From NCBI RefSeq assembly GCF_032854445.1, contig NC_088300.1, positions 5,456,001 through 5,520,000 of the forward strand: a stretch of 64,000 bases of DNA, read 5' to 3'. Numbering within the stretch: position 1 is the first letter of the stretch; every line of letters starts with the position of its first letter. Under the pieces are notes generated by a model. The model was given only the letters and a program-made list of their open reading frames with translations. It did not search any database and was not told where the DNA came from. This stretch comes from Liolophura sinensis. Lineage: Eukaryota; Mollusca; Polyplacophora; Chitonida; Chitonidae. The position numbers were made by a program, and so were the translations under genes. Below are positions 41,601 to 52,465 of this stretch, one piece after another.

Positions 41601-44600
41601 GAGCTGCTCTAATCATCGTGGCTAAAACTCACACTTGGGCTTACGGGTGAAAAGTATGTGTACATCAAAATTTCTCAATTCTTCCCAGTCCTGTTTTCTG
41701 GTTACAAATAAATTATTTATAAGGAAAGTTTCAAATGTCCTAGCTTATGCTTGGACACATAACTCACCTGCTCATACCATGATGCCACAATGGATTCCTG
41801 GAAAACAATAAAAAAATCTTTTCAATAATAAAGTCAAGAAAACTTCATGTATGCTTTTAACTACACCACATTCTCGCACAGACTGATGTTACATAACTGT
41901 GTACACAAAACAAGTAAGAATGTAAACCTGAGAGAAAATGTTTTCAGTTGAACAGTTTTTAGGTGAGAGCATATCGATCTTTGTGTCCCAACACACAAAC
42001 TTAAATGAAATAAAACTTTTAATGATGTCGAGGAAAGTTAAAGAATTCTTGGGTTTGTGGTAAATGCACAACACAAATACTACTTTATACATGCTATACA
42101 TTTTTGTCACTGTGATATTAACCCTTACCATGTATACATAGCTGGTGAAGAAACAGACAAGGCCATCTGGTACAATAGTAGCCAGCTCCACCAACAGGTT
42201 GCCATAGTTACGCACCACAGCTGGATAAATGATGAAAAATTTATGCTTTGTAAGCAGTTTTAACTGATTTACACCAGTTGTATTGTCTAGTTTCTATGTT
42301 GGTGTAAAAAAACAAACTTCAAGTATGAGAAAACCATGACTGAACAAAATTGTTCCATATGCTACATTAAGCCATTATGTATCTGTTGTGAATACTTGTA
42401 AATGGCATAGGCTCACATAAATTTTAATTATTAGGTAATTTAAGAGTAATTAAAGTGTATTTATTTTACTTCATGTTCAATTCCATACTCCAGAATAAAT
42501 GTGTAGATGTTTCACCCGTCATACACTGAACTGTTGCGTGAAAACCATCATATTTTGATGGGCTCCTATCTAACTTCTGGCTTAAAATTGCGACAAAAAC
42601 AGATGGAGAAAGATTCAAACATGCAAACAATTGGTCAAGAGCTGACTGTCTTCCTGGATAGCCCATTAAACAACTTTATAACTAAAAGGGGGTCAAAATA
42701 TTTAGAATTAATCAATGAACAAATTACCTATGTCCTCCCTTGTTTCATATTTTGATGAAATGGCCACCTGATCATTCCCCCGACTTACTATCTGAAATGG
42801 AAAGACCACACAATTTCTATCAACAGTAATAACCCCTAATTGTGACTAGTATACCTGAGAACACAACTCATCTTACTATGAAAGAGAAAGACTGGATAAA
42901 ATTATCTTTAAACTTTATCTCTTGAATTTAAAATAAAGCTGGGAAACACAGTCAAAGACCCTTTTCAAAGTTGACCGCTTGAAGTAAAAAAAAAGTCATC
43001 AAAAATCATAAGATTATTTTAAAACCCTTGAATTCAGGTCTTTCCTTGGGCCTTTGTCCTTAGTACAAAACTGCACACAGTACAGTGAACTTAATCGGCA
43101 TGGCCCTACATCACTTGTGGTTTTCAACCACTACTGGCTGATTACATGGATTAAAATATTGACATGTACCTGTCAGAGCCCATTCAGGGTATATAAGTCA
43201 CACTGTGGGTTTACATAATATGTAGCCTAAAGAGCTGAATTACTGCCACACAGTAAGCATGACAACTTCCACTGATGTTATTTTTCTTTGTGACGCTGCA
43301 GTCCATTTATTTATTTGATTGGAGATTTACGCCGTACTCAAGAGTATTTCACTTATACGATGGCGGCCAGCATTATGGTGGGTGGAAACCGGGCAGAGCC
43401 AGGGGGAAACCCACGACCAACCGCAGGTTGCTGCCAGACCTTCTCACGTACGGCCGGAGAGGAAGACAGCATGAGCTGGGCTTGAACTCACAGCGACCGC
43501 ATTGGTGAGAGACTTCTGGGTCATTACGCTGCGATAGCGCGCTAACCAACTGAGCCATTTGAGCCCCGCTGCAGTCCATAAAGTGTCACACAACTATATC
43601 AGTGTTGTCTTTAGAGGACATGACTAGCATGATTTTTCTTATCTCAGCTTTACATATACAAAAGAATGCTTTTCTACTTGATAAATATTGTAGGCACAAT
43701 ATCATTATCATGCTATTGAGAATAGCATTTGGGCTTTAACTGGGAGTGATATTTTAACCACCGAGTTAAATAGATTCCCCAACATCAAAGCCTGTGTATG
43801 AATGATGGCTCCAGCAGGCTTTGTGGTCAAGTGGTTGACAGATAAAAGTACTTTGTATACTTGATTCCCTCCACCTGATCACCACAAGATTACCAATCAA
43901 GGACAGGAATTCACAGGAAACACAGAAAACTCCATATTTAATTCCATTAAACTCACCATAGGACAAATACACACTCTTGACAATGACATGGTAAATGTTG
44001 CCATGGTAACCGGACGGAAGTCCAGGATTTTAGGATACATGTCTAATGGGGAGAGTGTCTGGAAATAAAGACAAAACATCTCTGAATGCAGAGACACATC
44101 TAGGTTAAGTATTGCCCAAGATCGAGTTGTGCATGTAACATAAAATTACAGTTTATGATTTCTTGTTTACGGTCAGAAACCTAACTCTTCAATAAGTTAA
44201 ACGCATCAACAAAATTCATACACATATATTTTATGTCAGAAATAGCTGAAGACTTATCAGCCGTATTTCACGAAGTTGAAGCAACTGAGGCAGTAATACA
44301 CTTTTAAATGATGTTTACAACACAGGAATTGTAATTTAGCACTGATGACCAGAATTGTTGATGTTCAAATACATTGTACACAGCATTAGCATAGGTATCA
44401 GCTCTTAAACCAATGCTCTCAATCTCACCAAAATTTTAGCTCCTAATCAAACTAGATCAACTGGTCACATACTGGTACAATGATGGATTCATGTCATAGC
44501 TCCACAGCTGAGAATTCCTGAAAACTCTCACCCCCGAAGTGACGACGACTGTCTGGAATCTATCAAAAACTGGCTTGACAGCGATGGAGGCATCCAGACA

Positions 44601-47600
44601 GCTGAACTGAAGGATGGGGTTGGAGATGGTGGGTGTGCGGTCATCAAACGGTTCAATAATCAGCGTGAAACCTGAAACACAATCCATATGCATGACCAGG
44701 CACAGGGCAGAGATGGCCACTTAACAGGGATGCACATACATGCACATGTACTGTATATACATCATATATCACTGGAGATGGCCAATGATCCAAGGCATTT
44801 CAGTGTTCAATTTATCATAATTTCTTTGCATGAATTCAATCTGAAATGACTTTCTAGTTGCAAAAAAATGATTTCAATCCAGGGAGTATCTTGATTTTAA
44901 ATCTGAACCTGGAACTTCCACTTAAACACTAGGCACACCTTTCAGCAATCTACCACAAAAAGCAGATCACGAAAACTGGAAAGAATTTTATAATTTAACG
45001 AGTGCCCAACTCTTTACCTTGAACATATGTACTAATCAGTGTAGCAAAATGAGCTACTGCCGTTAATGGTGAGAAGTCTTGTAGGTCCGACAGTTCTAAT
45101 GTCCGCATCAGGGAATGTAACCTCTCAGCACAAAATCTGAAACAATGAAATCATTATACAGGTGTGGCTGTAAGTAAAATGTTCACATTTACTATTTGAT
45201 ATTTACACCATGCTACACTCAGTACTTAGTTTTTGTTTATTTAACTGCATGGTGTTTAAAGCCATAAAAACCTTTCAAAACCTTTTCACTTATACAAGAC
45301 AGTGGTCAACTTTATGAGTGGAAGAAACCAGAGTGCACAGGACAAACCAGTGATCTTCATCAAGTCCTTGACAAGCTGCCTGGGTCACAGCTAAGCTGAT
45401 GACCTTTGCCAGGTGCCTGTTAACCCTCCTGATTTAAAGCTACAGCTGGATCCAGTAAGAAGATTCAGGTGTACAACCTTGATGATCCAGGGACAATAGG
45501 CTGCAACTCAACGTGCATATAGGATTGGGTCACTGGATGATCAATGCATGTACATTATGCCTCTCCAGGCAAGCAACGATGTAGTACCACTTGCTTGGCA
45601 TACAGGTACCACTCGCCAGATATGTAAATACCACTCACCAGACATACAGATATGACTCACCTGATACAAGCGGCTCTCAAGATAAACAGGTATGACTCAC
45701 CTCAATGGTTTTCTCTCTATACACACGCGTGCTGCACAGTCTTTCAGAAAGGATGGAGGACTTTCTGCTACAACATGTTGTACTCTCATCCGTGTTTTCA
45801 GATACTCCAAAAATCGTTTCATGAAGCTGAGGAAATGGTCAGCCTTTCTGATATTTCCAGGGACGGATCCTGAGGAAAAAAGAACATCACCCATGAATCA
45901 ATTTCATATCATTTATTTCACACAAGCATGTGCAAACAAACAAAATTTTGCATTTTCAAGACGGTACAGGTATAAACAAATTCAATTTGTATTAAAATTG
46001 TATATCTGGCTGGTCCAGAAACCTCATGAAGCTTTCAATATACCTGTATACATATATAATGTTATCTATCTTAACACATCCAGAGATGGTAATTTATCCT
46101 ATGAGAAAATTCATCAGAATAAAAAAAAATTTTAACACATCATCCTATGCGTTTTATTCAACAATCCAGGTTTTGAAGCATTTTTTGGCTGACAATGAGG
46201 GTTTCTAGACAGACTGCCTTTTCTTCAGGTTACCCTGTAGAACCTGGTCCGGCAGTACAGGATTAGCCAGGACCACATCCCCCTCCCTGGCCAGATTGGC
46301 TTCTCTCAAGCCCTCTACAAGTTGGTCATATTCTTTTTCTAGTCTCTGTGAGTCTGCTTGCTTCAAACTGCAAAATAAGAAAACACAAAAATAGTACAGT
46401 AGTCTTTTAGTCCCATGAGTCAACACTAGTCCCATTTATTTATTTGTTTATTTGATTTGTGGTTTAGTGTACTCTAGGATATTTCAATTATACGACAGTG
46501 GCCAGCATTATGGTGGGAAGAAACTGGGCTGAGCTCGGGGAAACCCACGGCCATTTGCAGGTTGTGGTCCCATTGAAAATACATATTCCTAAAAATACTT
46601 ACAAATATCCACATTTGGCTATAACCTGCTGTACATACCGATGAATTTGTTGGCTGAGAGTTTCCAGATTTTTCTGACATTTGTCCAGTGTTTTCCTCGT
46701 AAGGTACACACTCATGGATTCTATACAAACATTATCTGAAATTAAAATACACAGATTCTCTATCACAAAAAAAAAAGTTGACATGAATTTTTCTTTATTT
46801 ACACATCCAAAACCAATACTGGCATCAATCACCTGTTTGAGATGAACTATTTCTACTACTTATATGGACTTTTGTACATATACATGTATACATGTAATTA
46901 CAAAAAAAACATGACATTACTTTTTCCATCCTGTCAAGCATGCACATTACCAAACGTCTAACATAATCCATTAACAATAATTGATACAGACCGCAATTTA
47001 CATAGCAACTGTCTACAGTTTCATGAATATTATTTTCACTGGCAACACAATGTGTAAAATGCAATCTGACAATATTAGAACGATATATACCGACACATCT
47101 GATAAATTTTTCCTTGAAATCAAGACATACACAGTTACTAATGCAAATATGCTATGAATTATGCTAATTAATAAAGCTGCAATCACAGCCTTTATCAATC
47201 AAACAATTGACTTCAGTACTTACCAATGTTATGCGCTTCATCAAACACAACCACAGACTGTTTTGCCAACTCCTTAGAAACCATATTGGCAATCTTTGGA
47301 TCCAGAAGGTAATAATAACTGTAGACCACAATGTTGGCATGGGTGATCTGGAATCCATTAAATGACAACAACGTGATTTTTAACATGTGGTTGTGTGGTT
47401 GTGTAATGAACATTTAGACTCCCTTTATTTAGAAAACATATATCTGAGCACAGTTTTGCTATTCCTTGGAGTTAATGTTTGACCACGAAAACATAGTGAA
47501 ATTTAGTTCAGCTATTCTGTGCCCAAGTATCACTTTACAGACAAAAGAAGAGAAACTGCAGACTTCACTGGTTCAGCCTGGTTAATGTCCTGATCTTGTA

Positions 47601-50600
47601 ACCAACAGGCCTTGGGCCAATGACGTAGTTGGTTTGGTACGTCGCCAACCAGTGTGGTTCTTTAGGGATTTGCTGCATTTCCTCTACTTTCAATCTTGAC
47701 CTCTGCAGTATGCGTGACATACAAAGAAGTACGTTTCCAGTGTCAACATATCTTTGGTGCTGCCTCACTAGCATGCCATGCTCCTTCTGGTTTATACAGT
47801 ATAGTGAGTAACACCAAGCAGTACACTACTTCAGCCATCCTCTTTATTATACAGGTTTGATCATAATGTTTGATTTATCCACAACAGCATCATATTTATC
47901 ACTTCTAGGTGTATGGGGCCATCAATTAAAAATCCATTCATCAGTAAACGAGAATGCATCTCAAAAATACTGACCGCATGTCTGGCCAGGAAATAAGGGC
48001 AAAGATTATGTCTTCTGCCATATTCTTTAAGCTCGTCCTGCAAGAGACAGTATTAAAACATCACACAGAGCAAAGATACACTATGTAGACCTTTTGAAGA
48101 TATGAATTCAGAGCTGCATTTCATGTTAAAGTGGAAATAATAAACATTACTGCTTTAGTAATGTCAGTCAATAATCAGAAAATATCATCACCTGTTGGCA
48201 GTGATAACATGATAACTGTATACCTATTCAAACTACCGTGGCAACATGATCTAGCTGACATGTGCATTACAACAAAGTAACAATTCCAGCAAAACTATCT
48301 TTATCACAACCACATGAATTATTACACGGTTTTCAGCCCATTAAAATACAGTCCTCATTTAAACCATAACAAAACATTTTTTATTCTTACAAGCAATAGG
48401 TGGTAATATTATACAACTTCTAAAACAGCATTTAAATTGTCAAGACCGTATACCACAACAGATAACTTATAAATCAACCACGATAACCCTGCAGTCAAGA
48501 GTTATCTCTCTTCCCATCAGCTGGAGGATCAGTATTCTCAAATAAACAGTAATTTAGTAAATGAAACGCTCATCTTACCAGACCATAGATTCCTGACGGT
48601 AAGATTGTGTCTCTGCCCACAGCTTCAAAGTTCTGCAACAGACAGGAAACAGTACTGAACATGACACAACCAGTAGTACAAATAGTACTCTATGGTTAGT
48701 TGTGGGGCAGCTCTGAGATCAGTTGGTCATGTTGCCTGCGTTGTCCTGTAAGTGTCAATGCTGTACGCCACAAAATGATGTGTTCCATGAGTTTAAAGTA
48801 ATTCTGAATTTGTATCACCTCATTTTACGGGAATAATAAAGACCGTACCATTGCAATTAATACAAATGTAGCCAACACATCCATTCAGACAGCATCAGAA
48901 CCTGGCAAACTGCAAACACGTGACTCTGTTGCTATGGTGAACTCGGTTGCTCTTTCCAAAATTAAAGAATTTAAAGTACGAACTCCTAAGCAATTTGTCA
49001 ATCGTCCTTTTAACTGTGTATCTCATTGGTTTCAATCCAATCGTTCGACGAGTTTATTTTTTCCGGAAGATTCCGAGTGGGCTGGCTCAAACTGAAAATG
49101 GCGGTTGGCGAAGTTTGGCTCGCTGCCGATCCGCCAGGTATATTTGTGATAATTATGATGTTAAATGGTCTTTGATCTGAGTTTAACATTACTACAGGAT
49201 TAGAGAAGACATGTCTTTGTGGCATACAGCCTTCACATATTGAGGACAGCACACTGGAAAAGATCGAATTCCAGGTTGATGAATGGAAGCGTACAGATCT
49301 GTATTTCTGGAAGATAAGCTGGGAATCATAGAGCAGATCTCAGATGATTAGAAGGATGAGATTGCTGGGAAATCTAGTGATGATGCTACGTACCAATTAT
49401 ACTCTTTACTATTACATGCTATAATTATACTCTGTTACTGTTGCATGTTACAATTATACTCTGTTACTTTGGCATGTTACAATTATATTCTGTTGATGTA
49501 ACATGTTACTATCATACTCTGTTACTATGACATGCCATAATTATACTCTGTTGCTGTAACATGTTACGATTCTACTCTGATGCTGTGACTTGTTACACTT
49601 ATACTCTGTTACGATAACATGCTACAATCACACTCTATGACATTCTAAGTTACTCTGCGTGATCTTCACAACAATTGGTTGTGAATGGTCTCTTGTTTTT
49701 CTATGAGGGAACCAACTTGAATTTGGGATCTATTCCAGTTATAACATGAATTAATCCTGTAGAAGACATTCTTTTCTTCTTAATTTTTGGACATAAATTT
49801 AATGTGAAGTCAAAGAAAATACCAGAACACAAGTTACATGTCACAGAATGACATTATTTACCATGTACAAAAATCTCACCTCAAAATAGTCACAAATAGG
49901 CACATTAGGGTCATGTTTGTTTCGCTGTCTGACAAAGGAAGCCGTCAGTGAGTGACAACGACTGTCCACCACCTTCCCGTCCCGATTCTGACTCACCTAG
50001 TTAGCATATCAATAGGAGCATTCATTATTGCAATAACAGCAAGTCCCTGTCATATTCAATTCAAAAAATTGGCTTAAACTATACTTACAAAATATGAAAC
50101 AACAGGTACTTTGTGCTTTAAAAGTAGGAAGATTCGAGTTCTAAACACTGCCTGTGTCCATGTATGCCATAAAAAGACATTTCACATGCTTCACATCTGA
50201 TCCTGACATAGCAGACATGCATACCCACAAGAGCCACAATGAGCAATGCTGTCCATTGTTTTTTCACTTCCTTCACCTACATGTATTTGCCGGGACTTTT
50301 TCTGTAAGCACAAACCAGTCCTGTGTTCATGTTACCTGTGGGTGAATACAGAGGTTTTTCCTTGAACTAAGAGCCAGTCCAAGTATATTGTGGCTTTCTC
50401 CTGTCATCTTCTCATAATATTTCATCAACTCGCTCAGTTCCTCTACCACCTAGAACAAATCAAATTACATTCGCATATCACCATTTTGCATGTTAAATTT
50501 GACAAAAATACATTATGCTTGTATCTACCTGCACCAATGGGATTGAATGGTGGCTGTATTGCTGGCTGAATGAGGAAGCATTTTCACTTGCTAACCAGCA

Positions 50601-52465
50601 CACTGTCAGCGATACTCTGATTTCATTCACTATTATGTAGTGTTTTAAACAGTAGTTACAGAAGCCACATTCTATCCCACAGACAGGATTAATGGTAAAA
50701 GATCTATGTTTATAATAAAGCATGATGTTCCACTACTACAAAAGCTTGTATCAAGGTTCTGCACTGACATCATCCTAAACTGTGCTACAAATGACAACAG
50801 GGAGCACATCTTTATGAAAAAAGAAATCTCTGTATGAATACAAACTTCTAAAAAGCCACTGAATGGCATCCTTGTCACTCGTATTTCTCAGCCACACAGT
50901 CATGCAGGTCCTTCACACGTACACATGAACGCGTTAGCACTGCCTCTCTGACATGTACATATCATGCTGATGACACCAGACAAGACCCTACACCTGTAAA
51001 TACTGAGTGTCCAATTGCCAAACAGCAAGTACCTTTTCTTGTTGGCATGGACATGGATCTTGGCCTTAACTATCAGCCTGTTATAATTAAGCAGGCATAA
51101 TTATGTGTAACTAATGCACAAACCTTTTCCAATTCTGGAACTGTTCTTGAACAATAAATAAGTTTGGTAACATCTCTGGGGTTTGCCTGTAAATATATAT
51201 TGTGAGATTATATCAGTAACCCTAATGTTTAAACTTTCACAATAAACTTATATGGGTGATTGCGGAAATTTTTCTCTTAAAATTATATTCGTCACATGAT
51301 GACAGTATCTCCTAACATGAAAACCTTCCCAAATCTGCTGTTTCATCCCTGGAGAACACTTAAACCCTTGACCATAACAGTCATGTTCAATGTTGGCAAG
51401 GGGCTGTTGGACATAAAATTGGACGATGTACCGGAATATAATTAGCAAACAATGGACTGGAGATAGAAATGTACCACATGTGAGTAAAGACGCACCCTCA
51501 TATAGGCCACAATCAGAGACAACAGAGATATGGTCTTCCCAGTCCCTGAGGGCATCTCCAGAACACAGTGACCCTGAAAACATTGAAAAACAAGAACAAC
51601 TAATTTACCTAGTGTTATTATTACCCTTGGAATAGAATACTGAAGAGGAAAAATATTACCATAAGCACAGTAAGTTTCTATGATATATAAATTTATAAAC
51701 AAGATTGCAAAATTAAGACAATTAAATTTATCATGACTGTTTTGGATGACTGGTGAACAAGACATATGAAAGTTCAGGAAAGTTCATATCTCATGTTATG
51801 CAAGTGACAAATTTACAAAAACTGAAGCTTCTAAGTTAACTTAGCATTCTGAATGTAGCCTATATCATAACAGATATGGTATATGTTCAGCTTTTTGAAT
51901 GTATTATTATCTCCATACAAATATGTCTTACCTTAGCATCTATAGATCTTTTCAGCTCCAGCATATATGTGTACTGTTCTGGATAAATATATTCATATGG
52001 GAAATAAACTAGCAACCCGTCAACATTCAGCCTGCAAAACACAGCAATACATATATTTACACTTAAATTTAACCGATTGATGACACATATTGATCTGTTA
52101 AAGTGTTGAAATGAAATGAAAAGGAATGATAAAAAAAAAAAATAGTACTTGCTGCATCGCAATCTGTAATTGTAAGAATTTGTGTTTCTTTCACCGATGA
52201 CTTATGATAACTCAGTGAAAATATAAATGTTAAGGCCTATATTTACCATATTAAATAAGCTTTTACTCTATCCTTGACTTTTGCTACATAAAAGGGTAAC
52301 ACATTTCATTTATTGCCTCTGTTACAATATCAATGATACAGCAATTTGTTATTAAGAGAATTTAATAGCGAATGTGCATTATTATGTTTAACACATAAGC
52401 ACAAGGATCAAAATTTAGTTCAGGTGTACAATTTAAATTGACTTTGTGGCATATACTCACTTCAT
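28004..52465 (-). CDS. ERCC2: ERCC2/XPD, TFIIH 5'-3' DNA helicase (24 coding exons, complete)
   Basis: XPD is the Fe-S superfamily 2 helicase of TFIIH. It opens DNA around damage in nucleotide excision repair and bridges the core to the CAK kinase module in transcription. Joining 24 exons with GT/AG borders gives 2,283 nt, i.e. 760 residues plus TAG, the same length as human XPD. Visible motifs: Walker A SGTGKT with Lys48; four Fe-S cysteines at 116, 134, 155 and 190; DEAH box at 234-237; FDDRTP; motif [16 protein letters not shown] (662-675); Arg683, equivalent to a human XP-D site. All key residues are present, so the gene looks functional. The start is ATG at 52,465; the first coding exon holds only ATGAA. 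It faces PEX6 head-to-head and hosts two antisense genes in introns 6 and 18. Confidence 0.97.
28091..28265. repeat. 35-38 bp degenerate array copying the ERCC2 exon 24 acceptor
   Basis: ATCTTCCTGAAATACA-type words start at 28,091, 28,129, 28,164, 28,199 and 28,233. On the minus strand the first copy is the real intron 23 acceptor plus the first six exon bases (TGTATTTCAG|GAAGAT). The copy at 28,129 is identical over this stretch, so it is a duplicate acceptor. Confidence 0.75.
31104..31255 (-). mobile_element. SINE, 5'-truncated, in ERCC2 intron 21
   Basis: It reads TTTATTTATTTATCTGATTG, TTTTATGCCATACTCAAGAA, TATTTCACTCATACAACGGC, GGCCAGCAATATGG, as in the complete minus-strand copy at 43,307. 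The tRNA-like head is missing at the right end. Confidence 0.8.
32469..32659 (-). mobile_element. SINE, 5'-truncated, with 12-bp target duplication
   Basis: The body runs from a T-tract through ACGCCATACTCAAGAATATT to AGCATGAGTTGGACTTGAAC. The flanks ATGCATTTAAGA at 32,457-32,468 and 32,660-32,671 form a perfect 12-bp target site duplication, showing insertion by target-primed reverse transcription with loss of the 5' head. Confidence 0.9.
32700..33394. repeat. 19-bp minisatellite with two orientation flips, abutting ERCC2 exon 21 donor
   Basis: The unit on the plus strand is about GTCAATACATGTTGTACCT (19 bp). Copies run plus from about 32,700 to 32,820, inverted from 32,826 to about 33,060, then plus again to the exon 21 donor at 33,394. 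Flip points are themselves palindromic: CATCTAG..CTAGATG around 32,815-32,836, and GCTACATGTAGTACC near 33,055. The array could fold into long hairpins. On the minus strand each unit contains CAGGTACW, close to a donor consensus. Confidence 0.93.
35618..37440. other. ERCC2 intron 18, left of the homeobox gene
   Basis: Upstream flank of the nested homeobox gene. It has AT-rich sequence and a short CACCT-repeat patch at about 36,565-36,603. No other element was recognised, though enhancers for the homeobox gene could lie here. Confidence 0.4.
37454..37461 (+). promoter_or_regulatory. TATA-like box of the nested homeobox gene
   Basis: TTTAAATA lies about 165 bp before the ATG, preceded by G-rich sequence. 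Transcription would start near 37,485-37,495. It differs from the TATA-less, ETS-bearing promoter of the host gene and suggests regulated rather than housekeeping expression. Inference from motif and position only. Confidence 0.4.
37622..39667 (+). CDS. TALE-class homeobox protein, SPILE-like (two exons, 459 aa), nested in ERCC2 intron 18
   Basis: Exons 37,622-38,431 and 39,098-39,667 join at phase 0 (ACG|GTAAGA ... TTTTAG|GAA), giving 459 residues. The start is ATG in ACCATGG context. The N-terminal 330 residues are Ser/Pro/Gln/Asn-rich. A homeodomain spans about 348-410, with the three-residue extension typical of TALE (NPYP at 374-377) and a recognition helix [12 protein letters not shown] (W399, F400, N402, R404). 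This helix differs from MEIS/TGIF (WFINARRR), IRX (WFANARRR) and PBX (WFGNKRIR). No MEIS, PBC or IRO box was seen. The spiralian-specific SPILE group is the best fit by inference; a divergent PBX-like or other TALE is the alternative. It is antisense to ERCC2 with its own TATA-like box. Candidate poly(A) signals: ATTAAA at 40,154 and AATAAA at 40,682. Confidence 0.88.
41004..41351 (+). mobile_element. tRNA-derived SINE with ACTCACTCACTCA tail, 10-bp target duplication
   Basis: The 5' end looks like a tRNA: box A TAGCACAGTTGGTAGAGC, an arm CCGCTTCGGGAGTAG and box B-like GGGTTAAACCTGGG. A central body follows, then a tail ending TTTTAAGCCCCAAGCACTCA and more CTCA repeats. TGAATATAAA at 40,994-41,003 and 41,352-41,361 is a perfect target duplication. 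It is unrelated to the main SINE family here. The body and tail recall V-type bivalve SINEs; family name not verified. Confidence 0.85.
41768..46735 (-). CDS. ERCC2: ERCC2 coding exons 10-18
   Basis: Exons: 46639-46735, 46234-46367, 45701-45869, 45018-45136, 44532-44671, 43957-44058, 42728-42791, 42129-42220, 41768-41797. They encode residues 240-555: the Arch domain (exons 10-12) and the start of helicase domain 2 (TSG, then [10 protein letters not shown] across exons 14/15). Exon 10 has two in-frame-looking donors; the one after HRY-coding sequence (GTAAGT) would add 12 residues, while the upstream GTATGT at 46,638 restores the family length and was chosen. Exon 18 is only 30 nt. Confidence 0.92.
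43307..43566 (-). mobile_element. Full-length main-family SINE with 13-bp target duplication
   Basis: Read on the minus strand: head GGGGCTCAAATGGCTCAGTT with box A TGGCTCAGTTGG, AGCGTAATGACCCAGAAGTC, box B-like GAGTTCAAGCCC, body, then GAGTACGGCGTAAATCTCCA and an (AAAT)n tail. CGCTGCAGTCCAT flanks both ends (43,294-43,306 and 43,567-43,579). It lies in ERCC2 intron 15. Confidence 0.92.
45232..45420 (-). mobile_element. Old, divergent SINE fragment in ERCC2 intron 12
   Basis: TTTATTTAACTGCATGGTGT, CACTTATACAAGACAGTGG and TATGAGTGGAAGAAACC follow the order of the main SINE family with many changes. Boundaries are approximate. Confidence 0.45.
45585..45705. repeat. 22-bp array copying the ERCC2 exon 12 donor
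   Basis: Units TACCACTCRCCAGAYATR start at 45,585, 45,607, 45,629 and 45,651. A further copy at 45,691 (TATGACTCACCTCAA) contains the true exon 12 donor. On the minus strand several copies keep GGTGAGT, a perfect donor core, so the intron carries extra consensus donors within 75 bp of the real one. Confidence 0.75.
46437..46566 (-). mobile_element. 5'-truncated SINE in ERCC2 intron 10
   Basis: It runs from TATTTATTTGTTTATTTGAT through CGACAGTGGCCAGCATTATG to CCATTTGCAGGTTG. The flanks share GTCCCATT (46,429-46,436 and 46,567-46,574), a probable 8-bp target duplication. Confidence 0.8.
47224..52465 (-). CDS. ERCC2: ERCC2 coding exons 1-9
   Basis: Exons in transcript order: 52461-52465, 51932-52031, 51496-51573, 51124-51186, 50336-50449, 49880-49996, 48579-48632, 47975-48037, 47224-47347. 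They encode residues 1-240: helicase domain 1 with Walker A in exon 3, the Fe-S domain in exons 5-8 and DEAH in exon 9. Most borders are phase 0, and exon 9 ends after the first base of codon 240. Intron 6 contains the antisense microgene. Confidence 0.93.
48917..49104 (+). promoter_or_regulatory. Compact TATA-less promoter of the intron 6 microgene
   Basis: Ordered motifs within 190 bp: E-box CACGTG (48,917), an RFX X-box-like GTTGCTATGGTGAAC (48,928), ATTGG and CCAAT boxes (49,025 and 49,037), an ETS site CCGGAAG (49,063) and a YY1-like AAAATGGCGG at 49,095-49,104 that includes the start codon. YY1 sites in TATA-less housekeeping promoters often lie just downstream of transcription start and overlap the ATG. 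The combination is unusual for random intron sequence. Binding is inferred. Confidence 0.55.
49098..49331 (+). CDS. Candidate 57-residue microprotein, two exons, antisense in ERCC2 intron 6
   Basis: ATG at 49,098 opens [15 protein letters not shown] donor (G|GTATAT, exon end 49,137) and acceptor (ACTACAG, exon start 49,198) bracket a 60-bp intron, and the frame continues to TAG at 49,329-49,331, giving 57 residues that end KISWES. The C-terminal part is charged and Trp-rich and contains a CLC motif. I do not recognise the protein. Without splicing the frame closes after 25 codons. Support comes mainly from the promoter motifs. A longer gene with a further splice (CAG|GTTGAT at about 49,274) or a 5' fragment of a decayed gene are alternatives. 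A 29-bp minisatellite begins 70 bp downstream. Confidence 0.4.
49401..49640. repeat. 29-bp minisatellite, about nine copies
   Basis: The core ATTATACTCTGTTACTGTTG repeats with ACTCT starting at 49,401, 49,429, 49,458, then about every 29 bp to 49,632. Copies are moderately diverged (for example CTGTTGCTGTAACATG). It lies in ERCC2 intron 6, just downstream of the candidate microgene. Confidence 0.88.

Noticed and set aside
46600-46638. Longer version of ERCC2 exon 10 using the GTAAGT donor at about 46,609
   Set aside because: It would insert 12 residues in the Arch domain; the upstream GTATGT restores the family length and frame exactly.
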